DNA from: Bacteroidales bacterium
GTDB lineage: Bacteria; Bacteroidota; Bacteroidia; Bacteroidales; UBA932
Direction: 5' to 3'
Assembly (NCBI GenBank): GCA_017428725.1
Contig: JAFRQH010000016.1
Coordinates: 1 to 51,015, forward strand
DNA: 51,015 nt
The translations under genes and the position numbers were made by a program. Shown piece after piece: positions 18,409-28,500 of this stretch (its first letter is position 1; every line of letters begins with the position of its first letter). The notes beneath the pieces were generated by a model. The model searched no databases. It was not told where the DNA came from and saw only the letters and a list, made by a program, of their open reading frames with translations.

Positions 18409-19308
18409 ATGAACCAGCAGACACTTACCAGAGAATATAGATTCGAGGGTCGCGGCCTCCACACCGGCAAATACGCGCACTTGGTCCTGAAGCCTGCACC
18501 GGCAGGCTACGGGGTCCGTTTCGTGCGTACGGACCTGGATGTCGAGATCCCCGCCCTGGCCTCGCGGGTCACGCGCACGGACCGCAGCACTACCATCTCC
18601 GACGGGGAAGTCTCCGTCGTCACCATCGAGCATCTGATGTCGGCCCTGACCGGACTCGGCGTGGACAATGCCCGTGTCGAACTCGACAACGAGGAGGTTC
18701 CCATCCTGGACGGCAGCGCCGAGCGTTATGTCCGTGCCATCGCCCCGGACGGCCTGGCGGAGCAGGACGCCAAGCGCGTCTGGCTCTCCTTCTCCGAGCC
18801 TTTCGAGGCCCGCGACGAGCAGACCGGCTCCTGGGTGAGGGTGGAACCCTCCGACCGGATGTCTTTCGAAGTGACGGTCGATTTCAACTCCCGGGTGCTC
18901 GGCGTCCAGACCGCCCATTGGTCCGAGAATGCTGACTACGTGGGCCAGATCGCTCCCTGTCGCACTTTCGTCTTCTTCCACGAGCTCGAGTTCCTGGCCG
19001 CCCGCGGCCTGGTCAAGGGCGGCGACGTGGACAATGCGATCGTCATCGTGGAGCGTCCTGCCAGCAAGGAGCAGATCGACAATATGTGCCGCTTCTTCGG
19101 CCAGCCCCGCCTGGCGGTGACGCCGCAGGGCTACCTCAGCAATATCAAGCTGCATTTCCCCAACGAGTGCGGCCGGCACAAGCTGCTGGACCTGATCGGG
19201 GACATGCGCCTGATGGGCGGCTTCCCCAAGGCCCGGATCACGGCATACAAACCCGGCCATACGATCAACAGCGTCGCTTCCCGCACGGCGCTCACCAAAA
19301 TCAAGTGA
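18409..19308 (+). CDS. lpxC: UDP-3-O-acyl-GlcNAc deacetylase, stand-alone
   Basis: This zinc deacetylase performs the committed step of lipid A synthesis. The catalytic set is complete: Glu74-His75 in TIEHLMSAL, His257 and Asp261 in RHKLLDLIGD, and His284 in PGHTINS. The protein ends at 299 residues (LTKIK), close to E. coli LpxC. In most Bacteroidota LpxC is fused to a C-terminal FabZ dehydratase (about 460 residues). Here that domain is absent, and lpxA starts 2 nt after the stop, so no separate fabZ lies in the cluster. A TTG 12 nt upstream is also in frame but sits inside the promoter element, so ATG 18409 is preferred. Confidence 0.96.
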   Translation: MNQQTLTREYRFEGRGLHTGKYAHLVLKPAPAGYGVRFVRTDLDVEIPALASRVTRTDRSTTISDGEVSVVTIEHLMSALTGLGVDNARVELDNEEVPILDGSAERYVRAIAPDGLAEQDAKRVWLSFSEPFEARDEQTGSWVRVEPSDRMSFEVTVDFNSRVLGVQTAHWSENADYVGQIAPCRTFVFFHELEFLAARGLVKGGDVDNAIVIVERPASKEQIDNMCRFFGQPRLAVTPQGYLSNIKLHFPNECGRHKLLDLIGDMRLMGGFPKARITAYKPGHTINSVASRTALTKIK

Positions 19309-19310
19309 CT

Positions 19311-20123
19311 ATGACGAATATCCACCCCCTGGCGACCGTACATCCCGACGCCAAGCTCGGCGAGAATGTCGAAGTCGGTCCCTACGCATTCATCGATGCG
19401 AACGTCGAGATCGGCGACAACTGCAAGATCCATCCCCACGCCACCATCTATCCATATGTCCGGATGGGGTCTGACTGCCAGGTGTTCCCCGGCGCCGTGG
19501 TCGGCGCCGTCCCGCAGGACCTCAAGTTCGACGGTGAGGTGACCTACGTGGAGATCGGAGACCGCGTGACGATCCGCGAGTGCGCGACCATCAACCGCGG
19601 CACGCGCGCCAGCGGCAAGGGCGTCACCAAGGTGGGCGACGATACCCTGGTCATGTCCTACGTCCACATCGCACACGACTGCCGCGTGGGCAACCACTGT
19701 ATCCTCGTCAGCTATGTGGGTATCGCCGGAGAGACCGACGTGGACGACTGGGCCATCATCGGCGGCAACACCGCCGTGCACCAGTTCTCCCACATCGGCA
19801 CGCACGCGATGGTGGGCGGCTGCTCGGCCGTCAACAAGGACATCCCGCCGTATTCCATCTGCGGCCGCACCCCGATCTGCTATGCCGGCATCAACATCGT
19901 CGGCCTGCGGCGGCGCGGCTTCGACACGGACGTGATCCGCAATATCAAGGACATCTACGACACGATCTATTTCCAGGGCTACAACATTTCGGACGGTTGC
20001 GCCAAGGTGGAAGCCGGATTCCCGCAGTCGGTGGAGCGCGACGCCATCCTCTCGTTCATCCGCAACTCCAAGCGCGGCATCGTCCGGGCGATGGAAGTGG
20101 GCTCGAAAGGCCCGATCGAGTAG
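19311..20123 (+). CDS. lpxA: UDP-N-acetylglucosamine O-acyltransferase
   Basis: First enzyme of lipid A synthesis: it transfers a 3-hydroxyacyl chain to UDP-GlcNAc. The 270-residue protein is a left-handed beta helix of hexapeptide repeats (about 5-190) followed by an alpha-helical C-terminal part. The catalytic histidine is in YVHIAHDCRVG (His122). The conserved GAVPQDLKF and CATINRGT (near 90-98) substrate-site segments are seen. It starts 2 nt after lpxC, and its TAG stop overlaps the GTG start of the next gene by one base, so translational coupling is likely. Confidence 0.96.
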   Translation: MTNIHPLATVHPDAKLGENVEVGPYAFIDANVEIGDNCKIHPHATIYPYVRMGSDCQVFPGAVVGAVPQDLKFDGEVTYVEIGDRVTIRECATINRGTRASGKGVTKVGDDTLVMSYVHIAHDCRVGNHCILVSYVGIAGETDVDDWAIIGGNTAVHQFSHIGTHAMVGGCSAVNKDIPPYSICGRTPICYAGINIVGLRRRGFDTDVIRNIKDIYDTIYFQGYNISDGCAKVEAGFPQSVERDAILSFIRNSKRGIVRAMEVGSKGPIE

Positions 20124-20728
20124 TGGAGACTCCGGTCCTCACCATCGCCTGGTTCCCCCCTGTAGAATACTTTGCGCTGCTCGCAAAGTATTCTTCGGTT
20201 TATGTGGAGGCGTGTGAGAATTACCAGAAGCAGTCGTACCGCAACCGCTGCCGCATCTGTACGGCGGACGGTCCGCAGGACCTGCATTTCCCCGTCAAGC
20301 ACCGCGGCGGCACGTTCAACCTGCCGATCCGGGAGATCGAGGTGGATTATTCGACCCCCTGGGTCACCAAGGCGGAGCGCTGCATCGAGACGGCGTACCG
20401 CTCGTCCGCCTTCTTCGATTATTACCGGGACGAACTTTTCGCCATCCTGGATGCGCATCCCCGTACGCTCTGGGAGCTGGACCTGCGCATCATCCGTTTC
20501 TTCCAAGCCAAGATCGGGCTGCGGACGGAACTCGTGCCCACGCAGGAATTTGCTGCGGAGCACGTGGACATACACCCGAAAAGGCCGAACGCAATCCTGC
20601 GGGAGCAGGGATTGGATCGGCCTTATTATCAGGTATTTGCCGACAGGATTGGGTTTGTCCCTAACCTGTCTGTGATGGATTTGCTCTTCAACGAGGGTCC
20701 GGCCTCGCTGGAGTTTATTCTGCCGTAG
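20123..20728 (+). CDS. WbqC-like family protein
   Basis: The 201-residue cytoplasmic protein resembles the WbqC-like family. It has LTIAWFPPVEYFALLAKY near the start, then ENYQKQSYRNRCRI and LHFPVKHRGG, and ends with LSVMDLLFNEGP(A). Family members are found in polysaccharide and lipid A gene clusters, and the exact reaction is not established. The start is taken as GTG at 20123, overlapping the lpxA stop (TAGTG). No ATG is available close by in this frame, so the GTG assignment is reasonable but inferred. Its end overlaps the convergent lipoprotein gene by 14 bp. Confidence 0.85.
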   Translation: METPVLTIAWFPPVEYFALLAKYSSVYVEACENYQKQSYRNRCRICTADGPQDLHFPVKHRGGTFNLPIREIEVDYSTPWVTKAERCIETAYRSSAFFDYYRDELFAILDAHPRTLWELDLRIIRFFQAKIGLRTELVPTQEFAAEHVDIHPKRPNAILREQGLDRPYYQVFADRIGFVPNLSVMDLLFNEGPASLEFILP

Positions 20729-21116
20729 GCTGCTCTTTCTGGGAGTAGTTCCAGATCCGGTATCCGACCACGATATTGCTCTTGCCGCTGGTGAGCATGC
20801 CGTCCAGTTCGATCACGTCGTCCTCCGTCTTGATCAGGGAAAGGATATAGTCGTCGTCGGCCCGCTCGATGCCCTCGGTGAACAGGGTGATGGCCTTGTC
20901 CATCGCCTCGGAATTCAGGCAGGTGAAGGACTTCGAGTGCTCTTGCCCGAAGTAATTCTCCTGGAAATAGGTCTGGGCGGCTTTCCAATCGTCCTCGTCG
21001 GTAATGTAACCGCCACCGTCGAAGGAGAAGACGAAGGTCTCGACCTTGTCAAGGTTGCAGGAAGTCATGCAGCACAGCGCGGCCAGCACGGCCAGGATGG
21101 AAAAAATCTTGCGCAT
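20715..21116 (-). CDS. Small lipoprotein of unknown function
   Basis: The 133-residue protein has a clear lipoprotein signal (LCCMTSC, lipid Cys20). The mature part is acidic and shows no motif I recognise. It contains one free Cys (FTCLNSEAM) and an aromatic C-terminal segment (VGYRIWNYSQK). A TATTTTTG -7 element on the minus strand (21140-21133) lies 17 nt upstream of the ATG, in a region shared with the rimP promoter. It overlaps the WbqC-like gene by 14 bp at the 3' ends. No function is proposed. Confidence 0.75.
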   Translation of the reverse strand: MRKIFSILAVLAALCCMTSCNLDKVETFVFSFDGGGYITDEDDWKAAQTYFQENYFGQEHSKSFTCLNSEAMDKAITLFTEGIERADDDYILSLIKTEDDVIELDGMLTSGKSNIVVGYRIWNYSQKEQPTAE

Positions 21117-21132
21117 AGGTTAAACGTTTTGG

Positions 21133-21159
21133 CAAAAATACAAAAAATTCCTATATTTG
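21133..21159. promoter_or_regulatory. Divergent -7 elements for the lipoprotein (-) and rimP operon (+)
   Basis: CAAAAATA (21133-21140) reads TATTTTTG leftward. TATATTTG (21152-21159) reads rightward with TTG (21129-21131) 20 nt upstream, a good two-box promoter. The gap between the -7 elements is 11 bp. The rightward start is expected near 21164, which leaves a leader of about 54 nt before rimP, and that leader holds the hairpin at 21177-21196. Confidence 0.65.
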
Positions 21160-21176
21160 CAGATGTGAATGAGTGA

Positions 21177-21202
21177 GAAGGCCCGGGGAGGTCTTCTTTT
21201 TT
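21177..21202 (+). terminator. Terminator-like attenuator hairpin in the rimP-nusA-infB leader
   Basis: GAAGGCC (21177-21183) pairs with GGTCTTC (21190-21196) in a 7-bp stem (one G-T) with a 6-base loop, followed at once by TTTTTT (21197-21202). It lies between the predicted start (about 21164) and the rimP ATG (21218), so it could end transcription early. An alternative is a terminator for transcripts arriving from the left, but the upstream gene points the other way. NusA is encoded downstream and stimulates such terminators in other bacteria, so feedback control is a plausible inference. Confidence 0.55.
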
Positions 21203-21217
21203 ATTGATATTTACGAT

Positions 21218-21490
21218 ATGGAAAGGACGGAATTCGAAAAAGTGGTGCTGCAGGCCGTGCAGGAGCGCGGCTGCTCCCTGGTGGAAATCATCTTCAACGA
21301 CGACGACAACGTCTTCGAGGTCACGATCGACAAGGCGGACGCCGACGTCGAGTTGGCCGACTGCGAGTATGTGCACCGCGCCGTACTGGCCGCCTTCGAC
21401 CGCAATGTCGAGGATTACGCCCTCACGGTCAGCTCCGTGGGGATCGACGCCGCGGAAGCGGACGAAATGCTGAAATCAATCAACGAATAG
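21218..21490 (+). CDS. rimP: RimP-like protein, N-terminal domain only
   Basis: RimP assists maturation of the 30S ribosomal subunit. Position (directly before nusA and infB) and sequence support the call: GCSLVEIIFN, then FEVTIDKADADVELADCEYVHRA, and YALTVSSVGID, equivalent to the conserved end of the N-terminal domain in the family. The protein has only 90 residues compared with about 150 usually. The C-terminal SH3-like domain is missing, and nusA begins 9 nt after the stop, so there is no room for it. The ATG at 21218 is chosen; an earlier in-frame start (21173) would place the leader hairpin inside the coding region. The reading frame is intact and shows no sign of a frameshift. Confidence 0.8.
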   Translation: MERTEFEKVVLQAVQERGCSLVEIIFNDDDNVFEVTIDKADADVELADCEYVHRAVLAAFDRNVEDYALTVSSVGIDAAEADEMLKSINE

Positions 21491-21499
21491 ACTACGATA

Positions 21500-22768
21500 A
21501 TGGAAAAAGAAAAAGTAATTACGCTCATCGACGCCTTCAAGGACTTCAAGGAGGAGAAGAACATCGACCGCCCCGTGATGATGCAGGTCCTCAAGGACGT
21601 CTTCCTGACCCAGATCGCCAAGACGTACGGCTCGTCGGACAACTTCGACGTGATCGTCAACGTGGACAAGGGAACCTGCGAGATCTATCAGAACTTCGAC
21701 GTGGTGGAGGAAGTGGAGAATCCCAATGCGGAGATCACCATCGAGGGGATCCGCGAGGATGGCGGCGATGCCGACGACTATGAGATCGGCGACCAGTACG
21801 CCAAGCTCCTGCCGCTGGCGGCCTTCGGCCGGCGCGGCATCCTGAACATCCGCCAGAACCTGCAGGGCCGCATCATGGACATCGAGAAGGCCAACGTCTT
21901 CAAGAAGTACTCCGACAAGGTGGGCGAGCTTTTCTATGGCGAAGTCTATCAGACCTGGTCCAAGGAGGTGCTGATCCTGGACGAGGACGGCAACGAGCTC
22001 CACATCCCCAAGAGCGAGCAGATCCCGGGCGAGCGCTTCAAGAAGAGCGACTCCGTGCGTGCCGTCATCAAGAGCGTGGAGATGCGCAACAACACCACGC
22101 CTTACATCACCCTGAGCCGCGTGTCCAACGAGTTCCTGGAGCGCCTCTTCGAGCAGGAGGTTCCGGAGATCGCCGACGGGCTGATCACCGTCAAGAAGGT
22201 GGTCCGCGTCCCGGGCGAGCGCGCCAAGGTGGCCGTGGAGTCGTATGACGACCGGATCGACCCGATCGGCGCCTGCATCGGCGTCAAGGGCGGCCGCATC
22301 ATGGGCATCGTCCGCGAGCTCCGCAACGAGAACATCGACGTGATCCAGTGGTCCCAGAACCCCAAGCTGATGATCCAGCGCGCCCTCAATCCCGCCGTCG
22401 TCTCCTACATCGAGATGGGGGAGGGCCCGGACGACAAGGTCAAGGTGTTCATGCAGCCCGACCAGGTCAGCAAGGGCATCGGCCGGCACGGCGTCAACAT
22501 CCAGTTGGCAGGGATGCTGGTCGACCGCGAGATCGAGGTGTACCGTGAACTTCCGAAGGGCGAGAGCAGCGAAGAGGAGGATGTGCTCCTTAGCGAGTTC
22601 TCCGACGTCATCGACCAGTGGATCATCGACCGCCTCGAGGCGATCGGCTGCGACACTGCCAAGGGCGTCCTGGCCCTCTCTCCCGAGGACATCGCCAAGC
22701 GCGCCGACCTCGAGGACGAGACCGTGGAAGAAGTACGTAACATCTTGAAAGCAGAATTCGAAGACTAG
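21500..22768 (+). CDS. nusA: Transcription termination/antitermination factor NusA
   Basis: This RNA polymerase-binding factor acts in pausing, termination and antitermination. The 422-residue protein shows the N-terminal polymerase-binding domain (about 1-125), an S1 domain (about 130-200), and two KH domains (about 205-345) with the conserved [14 protein letters not shown] and the second-[13 protein letters not shown] short acidic C-terminal part follows. This is the usual length for Bacteroidota. It lies between rimP and infB with gaps of 9 and 5 nt. Confidence 0.96.
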   Translation: MEKEKVITLIDAFKDFKEEKNIDRPVMMQVLKDVFLTQIAKTYGSSDNFDVIVNVDKGTCEIYQNFDVVEEVENPNAEITIEGIREDGGDADDYEIGDQYAKLLPLAAFGRRGILNIRQNLQGRIMDIEKANVFKKYSDKVGELFYGEVYQTWSKEVLILDEDGNELHIPKSEQIPGERFKKSDSVRAVIKSVEMRNNTTPYITLSRVSNEFLERLFEQEVPEIADGLITVKKVVRVPGERAKVAVESYDDRIDPIGACIGVKGGRIMGIVRELRNENIDVIQWSQNPKLMIQRALNPAVVSYIEMGEGPDDKVKVFMQPDQVSKGIGRHGVNIQLAGMLVDREIEVYRELPKGESSEEEDVLLSEFSDVIDQWIIDRLEAIGCDTAKGVLALSPEDIAKRADLEDETVEEVRNILKAEFED

Positions 22769-22773
22769 ACAGA

Positions 22774-25551
22774 ATGGCAGATATCAGACTCAATAAATTA
22801 CTCAGACAATTCAACATCGGTCTCGACGACCTGGTGGATTTCCTCCGCAAACAGGGCGTCGACATCGATGCCAACCCCAATGCGAAGGTCTCCGACGAGC
22901 ACCTTCCGGCCATCTCCAAGCAGTTTGGCAAGGACCTCGAGCTGAAGCAGGCCGCCGACAAGGTGGAAGTCAAGATTACGGAGATCCTGGAGAAGAGCGC
23001 CCGGCGCCAGCAGCGCGAGGAGCCGGAGGAGGAGCCCGAGCGGGAGACCATCATCAAGAGCAATACCTTCCTGAACAACAAGAAGGAGACGCCGGTGCGC
23101 GAACCGGAGCCCGTCGTCGAACCGGAGCCGGAGCCCGTCGTCGAGCCCGAACCCGAGCCGGTTGTCGCGCCCGAGCCCGAACCGGAACCGGAGCCGGTCG
23201 TCATGCCGGAGCCGGAGCCCGTCGCGGAGCCCGAACCGGAGCCGCAACCCGAGCCCGAACCGGAACCTGAGCCCGAGCCGGAACCCGAGCCGGAGCCGCA
23301 GCCCGAGCCCGAACCGGAGCCTGAACCGGCCCCCGAGCCGGAGGCCGTGCCCGAACCGAAGGAAGAGCCCGCCGGTCCGGCCCCTGCCGGCGCCGACGGC
23401 CCCGCCCTCAAGGTGGTCGGCAAGATCGACCTCAGCCAGTTCGACCGCAAGCCCAAGAAGCGCGAGCGCATCAGCAAGGGCACGCAGAAGGTGGACGTGG
23501 CCAAGGCCGGTGCCAACATCGACAAGAATCCCAAGAAGGACCAGCGCCCCGCCCAGCAGCAACAGGCTGCTTCCGGCAAGGGCCGCAAGCGCGACCGCGA
23601 CCGCTTCAAGCCGGCGCTCACCGAGGCCCAGCAGGAGGAGCTCCAGAAGGAGATCCAGAAGCAGGTCAAGGAGACCTATGCCAAGATGAACGAGGGCAAG
23701 AAGAACAACTTCGGCGCCAAGTACCGCAAGGAGAAGCGCGAGGCTGCCGCCCAGCGCACGCAGGAGGAGATGGCGGAGGCGATCGCCGGCCAGAAGGTGC
23801 TCAAGGTCACGGAGTTCGTGACGGTCAACGACCTGGCTACACTGATGAACAACACCCCGGTCGTCAAGGTCATCGGCGCCTGTATGAGCCTGGGCCTGAT
23901 GGTCTCCATCAACCAGCGCCTCGACGCCGAGACCCTCGTGCTCGTGGCGGAGGAGTTCGGCTACCAGGTCGAATTCGTGACCGCCGAGATCTCCGAGGAG
24001 ATCAACAGCAACGAGGAGGCCGACCGTCCCGAGGACCTGGTCCCGCGTCCGCCGATCATCACCGTGATGGGCCACGTCGACCACGGCAAGACTTCGCTGT
24101 TGGACTATATCCGCAAGTCGAACGTCATCGCCGGCGAGGCCGGCGGCATCACGCAGCACATCGGTGCATACAACGTCAAGCTGCCCGACGGCCGCCGGAT
24201 CACCTTCCTCGACACCCCGGGCCACGAAGCCTTCACGGCGATGCGTGCCCGCGGCGCCCAGCTCACCGACCTCGCCATCATCATCGTGGCGGCGGACGAC
24301 GCCGTGATGCCCCAGACGATCGAGGCCATCAACCACGCGCAGGCCGCCAACGTCCCGATGGTGTTCGCCATCAACAAGATCGACAAACCGGGCGCCAATC
24401 CCGACACGATCCGCCGGCAGCTCTCCGAGATGAACATCCTCGTGGAGGACTGGGGCGGCAAGTACCAGTGCCAGGAGATTTCAGCCAAGCAGGGCATCAA
24501 CGTGGACAAGCTCCTGGAGAAGGTCCTGCTGGAGACCGACCTGCTCGACCTCAAGGCCAACCCCAACAAGAAGGCCGTCGGCGCCGTGATCGAGTCCTCG
24601 CTGGACAAGGGCCGCGGCTACCTGGCCACGGTGCTCGTCCAGGAGGGTACCCTCCACCCGGGCGACATCATGCTCTGCGGCAGCTACTACGGCCGCGTCA
24701 AGTCGATGTTCAACGAGCGCGGCCAGAAGATCACCGAGGCCGGACCTTCGACGCCGGTCTCCGTGCTCGGCCTGAACGGGGCTCCCGCCGCCGGCGAGAA
24801 GTTCAACGTGATGGCCGACGAGCGCGAGGCCAAGAGCATCGCCGCCAAGCGCGAGCAGCTCCTGCGCATCCAGGGCATCAAGACCCAGAAGCACATGACC
24901 CTCGAGGAGATCGGCCGCCGCATCGCGATCGGCAACTTCAAGGAGCTCAACATCATCGTCAAGGGCGACGTGGACGGCTCCGTGGAGGCCCTGTCCGACT
25001 CCCTGATCAAGCTTTCGACCGAGGAGGTCAAGGTCAATGTCATCCACAAGGCCGTGGGCGGCATCTCCGAATCCGACGTCCTGCTCGCCGAGGCTTCCGA
25101 CGCCGTGATCGTCGGCTTCCAGGTCCGTCCCACGCCGGACGCCCGCAAGGCCGCCGACCGCGAGGGCATCGAAATCCGCCTCTACTCCGTCATCTACGAC
25201 TGCATCAACGAAGTCAAGGACGGTATCGAGGGTATGCTCGAGCCCGAGAAGAAGGAAGAGGTCATCGCCACCGCCGAGGTCAAGCAGACTTTCCGCATCA
25301 GCAAGGTCGGCACCATCGCCGGCTGTATCATGCGCGACGGCAAGATGGTCCAGAAGGCCAAGGTCCGCCTCATCCGCGACGGCATCGTCATCTACACCGG
25401 CGAACTGGGCTCCCTGCAGATCGGCAAGGACGCCGTCAAGGAGGTCGTCTCCGGCAAGGAGTGCGGCCTGTCCATCGCCGGCTACAACGACATCAAGGAG
25501 GGCGACATGATCGAAGCCTTCCAGATCGTCGAGATCAAGCGTACCCTGTAG
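22774..25551 (+). CDS. infB: Translation initiation factor IF-2
   Basis: This GTPase places initiator tRNA on the ribosome. The 925-residue protein has an IF2 N-terminal module (1-55), a Pro/Glu-rich repeat linker (about 109-205), a Lys/Arg-rich segment (about 220-330), a second N-terminal module, then the G domain with GHVDHGKT (G1), DTPGHEAF (G3) and NKID (G4), followed by domains II-IV to the end ([11 protein letters not shown]). The core is fully conventional. The linker is unusually repetitive. It closes the rimP-nusA-infB operon; the HTCS gene begins 19 nt after the stop. Confidence 0.97.
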   Translation: MADIRLNKLLRQFNIGLDDLVDFLRKQGVDIDANPNAKVSDEHLPAISKQFGKDLELKQAADKVEVKITEILEKSARRQQREEPEEEPERETIIKSNTFLNNKKETPVREPEPVVEPEPEPVVEPEPEPVVAPEPEPEPEPVVMPEPEPVAEPEPEPQPEPEPEPEPEPEPEPEPQPEPEPEPEPAPEPEAVPEPKEEPAGPAPAGADGPALKVVGKIDLSQFDRKPKKRERISKGTQKVDVAKAGANIDKNPKKDQRPAQQQQAASGKGRKRDRDRFKPALTEAQQEELQKEIQKQVKETYAKMNEGKKNNFGAKYRKEKREAAAQRTQEEMAEAIAGQKVLKVTEFVTVNDLATLMNNTPVVKVIGACMSLGLMVSINQRLDAETLVLVAEEFGYQVEFVTAEISEEINSNEEADRPEDLVPRPPIITVMGHVDHGKTSLLDYIRKSNVIAGEAGGITQHIGAYNVKLPDGRRITFLDTPGHEAFTAMRARGAQLTDLAIIIVAADDAVMPQTIEAINHAQAANVPMVFAINKIDKPGANPDTIRRQLSEMNILVEDWGGKYQCQEISAKQGINVDKLLEKVLLETDLLDLKANPNKKAVGAVIESSLDKGRGYLATVLVQEGTLHPGDIMLCGSYYGRVKSMFNERGQKITEAGPSTPVSVLGLNGAPAAGEKFNVMADEREAKSIAAKREQLLRIQGIKTQKHMTLEEIGRRIAIGNFKELNIIVKGDVDGSVEALSDSLIKLSTEEVKVNVIHKAVGGISESDVLLAEASDAVIVGFQVRPTPDARKAADREGIEIRLYSVIYDCINEVKDGIEGMLEPEKKEEVIATAEVKQTFRISKVGTIAGCIMRDGKMVQKAKVRLIRDGIVIYTGELGSLQIGKDAVKEVVSGKECGLSIAGYNDIKEGDMIEAFQIVEIKRTL
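23098..23388 (+). repeat. Pro-Glu repeat tract in IF-2
   Basis: About 97 codons encode almost only Pro and Glu, with Val, Ala and a few Gln, in units such as EPEPEPVV. The DNA is a low-complexity mixture of GAGCCC, GAACCG and GAGCCG hexamers. Synonymous variation is wide (GAG/GAA, CCG/CCC/CCT), so the protein repeat seems to be kept while the DNA drifts, or arose by several expansions. It connects two ordered parts of IF-2 and is expected to be extended. Confidence 0.9.
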
Positions 25552-25570
25552 GCGTCTTGCTCCTGCAGAA

Positions 25571-28500
25571 GTGAGACGCATCCGCCGGATACTCGCCGCT
25601 GTGGCAATTCTCCTCCCGCTGACTGCGGGCGGACAGACCAAGGAACATATCACCCGGGTGCTCGGCACCCGGGATGGTTTGTCCAACAACTTCATCGTCT
25701 CCCTGGACATGGACCGCCGCGGCGTGCTGTGGATCGGGACGGAGGAGGGGATGGACAGTTTCGACGGCGTGTCTTTCCGGAGCTACATCCGGAACCGGGG
25801 AGAGATCCCCGGGAATGCCCTCAACGAGGTGTTCGTGGACCGGTCGGCGGACAGGGTCTGGGTGGCGACGCAGCGGGAGGGGCTCGGGGCGATGGACCTG
25901 GCGACGGGCTCGCCGGAGTTCTTCTTCAACCGTCCCGGGGACGAGACCTCCATCGCCGCGCGTGAGATTACGGGAATCACCCAGGACAAGGCCGGCAACG
26001 TCTGGTTCAGCACCTATACGAAGGGCGTGGAGAAGTATGATCCGGCCACCGGGGAGTTCTCGCATTACAATGCCGGGAACGTCGCCGGGATGCCGGAATA
26101 CACTATCATCTCCCTCGAGGCGGGCAACGACGGCAAGATCTACCTGGGCCATTACGGGAGCGGCGTGACCGTGCTGGATCCCGAATCCCGCACGGCCGAC
26201 TGGTTCTCGCATTCCGCGGACGACCCCGACTCCCTGCCTTCGAACCGGATCGGCTGCGTCTACAAGGACGGGGACAACAACATCTGGATCGGCACCGACC
26301 GCGGGATTGCGCTCTACAGTCCCGTCACGCGGGATTTCAAGGTCTTCAACCAGGCCAACGCGGGCGTTCCGGACGGACTGATCCTCTCGATCCTGGTCAC
26401 TTCGGAAGGCAAACTGCTAGTCTCGCCGGAGTACAACGGCGTCTGGGAGGCCGACCTGGGCCGGCTCTCCGGTCCGGATTCCTTCCACCTCCTGCCGGAG
26501 ACGGGGGATATCAAGCACGTGGGCATCCGCGGGATGTGCGAGGACGCCTTCGGCAACCTCTGGCTCGGCACATACGGGCAAGGTATCTTCTTCCTGAGCC
26601 GGCAGCGCGCCCGTTTCCGGAGCATCACCTTCGACGGCGACCTGGCGGACCAGAGCATCTCGGACCTGCAGTTGATGCCCTCCGGAGAGCTGATCGCCGG
26701 AACGCAGGGGACGGGGGTCACGGTGCTCGATACGGCCCTTGTCCGCAAGGACGGGGGGCTGGTGTTCTCAGACAAGGTCGTGCAGGCGGTGACGGCCGAT
26801 TCGGAGGGCCGCTTCTGGATCGGATCCTTCTCCGGAGAGACCGCCGTGACGGACCGGAACCTCGCACTGCGTGCCAAGGTCCAGGTCCGGGACGTGAAAT
26901 GCTTCCAGGAGCGCGGCGATACAATGTGGGTGGGGGCAGGGTCCGGCCTGTATGCCGTCCGCAAGTCGGACTACCGCGTCGTGGCACGCTACAGCGCCCG
27001 GGACGTCCTCCCGGAGAATTACCTGCGGGCTCTGTGCCTGGATGACCGGGGGCGCCTGTGGGTCGGTACTTTCGGAGCCGGAATCGTGGTGCTGGACCGG
27101 GATATGACCCCGGTCGTCCGTTTCCGCACCGAAGAGGGCTTCACTTCCAACCTGATCACGCACCTGGTCCGGGGCCGGGAAGGCACCGTCTACGCGGCCA
27201 CGGGCAACGGGCTCGTGATCTTCTCCACGGCCGGCGACCTGCCGTCCGTCTCCCATATCTACAAGATGGAGGACGGGATGAGCTCGGAGGTGATCCGGGC
27301 GGTGTCGGAAGATCCGTCCGGCGGCGGAGTCTGGTTCTCGACGAACCTCTCGATCTGCCATCTGGATGTTCCGGGTGGTGCCTTGACGGAATATGTGGGC
27401 CTGCCCGGGATGCTCCCCGGCAATTACGCCAACCACGCCGTAGCCCGTCGTCCGGACGGGATCCTGTTCTTCGGATCGTCCGGGGGATTGACCTTCTTCG
27501 ATCCCGGGAGGGTCCTGGATCCGGCCCAGGATGTGTCCGTCCATTTCACGGACATCTTCGTCCGGGACGGTTCCGCCGGCCAGGAGTTCCGCCCGGTCCG
27601 CCTGCAGTCCTGGGGTCAGACGGTCCTGAACTACAGGCAGGATACCTTCTACCTGAAATTCACGACGGATGATTTCAGCTATGCCGACCGGGCCGAGTAT
27701 GCCTACCGACTCAACGGCAAGGAGTGGCTGCCGGTGGAGGACAATGTCTTGAATTTCAATAGGGTACGTCCCGGTAAATACACCATTTCCATCCGGGCGC
27801 GGCTGCAGAACGGGGTCTGGGGGCGGCCGGCCTCCGTGTACGTACGCGTGAGGCCGCCGTGGTGGCGGTCCCTGGTGGCGAAACTGCTGTACCTGCTCGT
27901 CATCCTGTACCTGCTGTACCAGCTCATCACCTGGCTGCTCTCCAAGGCCAACGAGAAGAACCAGCGGAAGATGGAGCAGGAGACCATCGCCCGCATCCGG
28001 GAGGTCAACGAGGAGCGGCTCCGTTTCTATACCAACATCACGCACGAGCTGAAGACGCCGCTCACCCTGATCCTGGGGACGGCCGACGACCTGAGCCGCG
28101 ACCCGCAGTTGCCCGAGACCGCCCGGAACAAGACCTCCGTGCTGGTCAAGAACGTCCACCGCCTGCTGGACCTGACCAACCGCCTGCTGACGTTCCGCAA
28201 GACCGAGACCCACAACCTGACGCTGAACGCCACCTACGGCGACCTGAGCGACACCGTCCGGGAGATCGGCGTCGTCTTCGACGAGTCCAATACGAACAAG
28301 GACACCACCCTGCAGATCGCAGTGGAGCCCGGCATCATGACCGAATTTGACCGGTACGTCGTCACGGTCATCCTCAACAACCTGCTGTCCAATGCGTTGA
28401 AGTACACGCCCAAAGGGACTGTCACGCTGCGTCTGTACAAGAGCGACGCGGCGGGCCGGGAGGAAGCCGTCATCAGCGTGGAGGATACCGGCTGCGGCAT

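Noticed and set aside
23098..23388. CRISPR-like or tandem satellite repeat
   Set aside because: The hexamer repeats are in frame within infB, have varied synonymous codons and no spacer structure.
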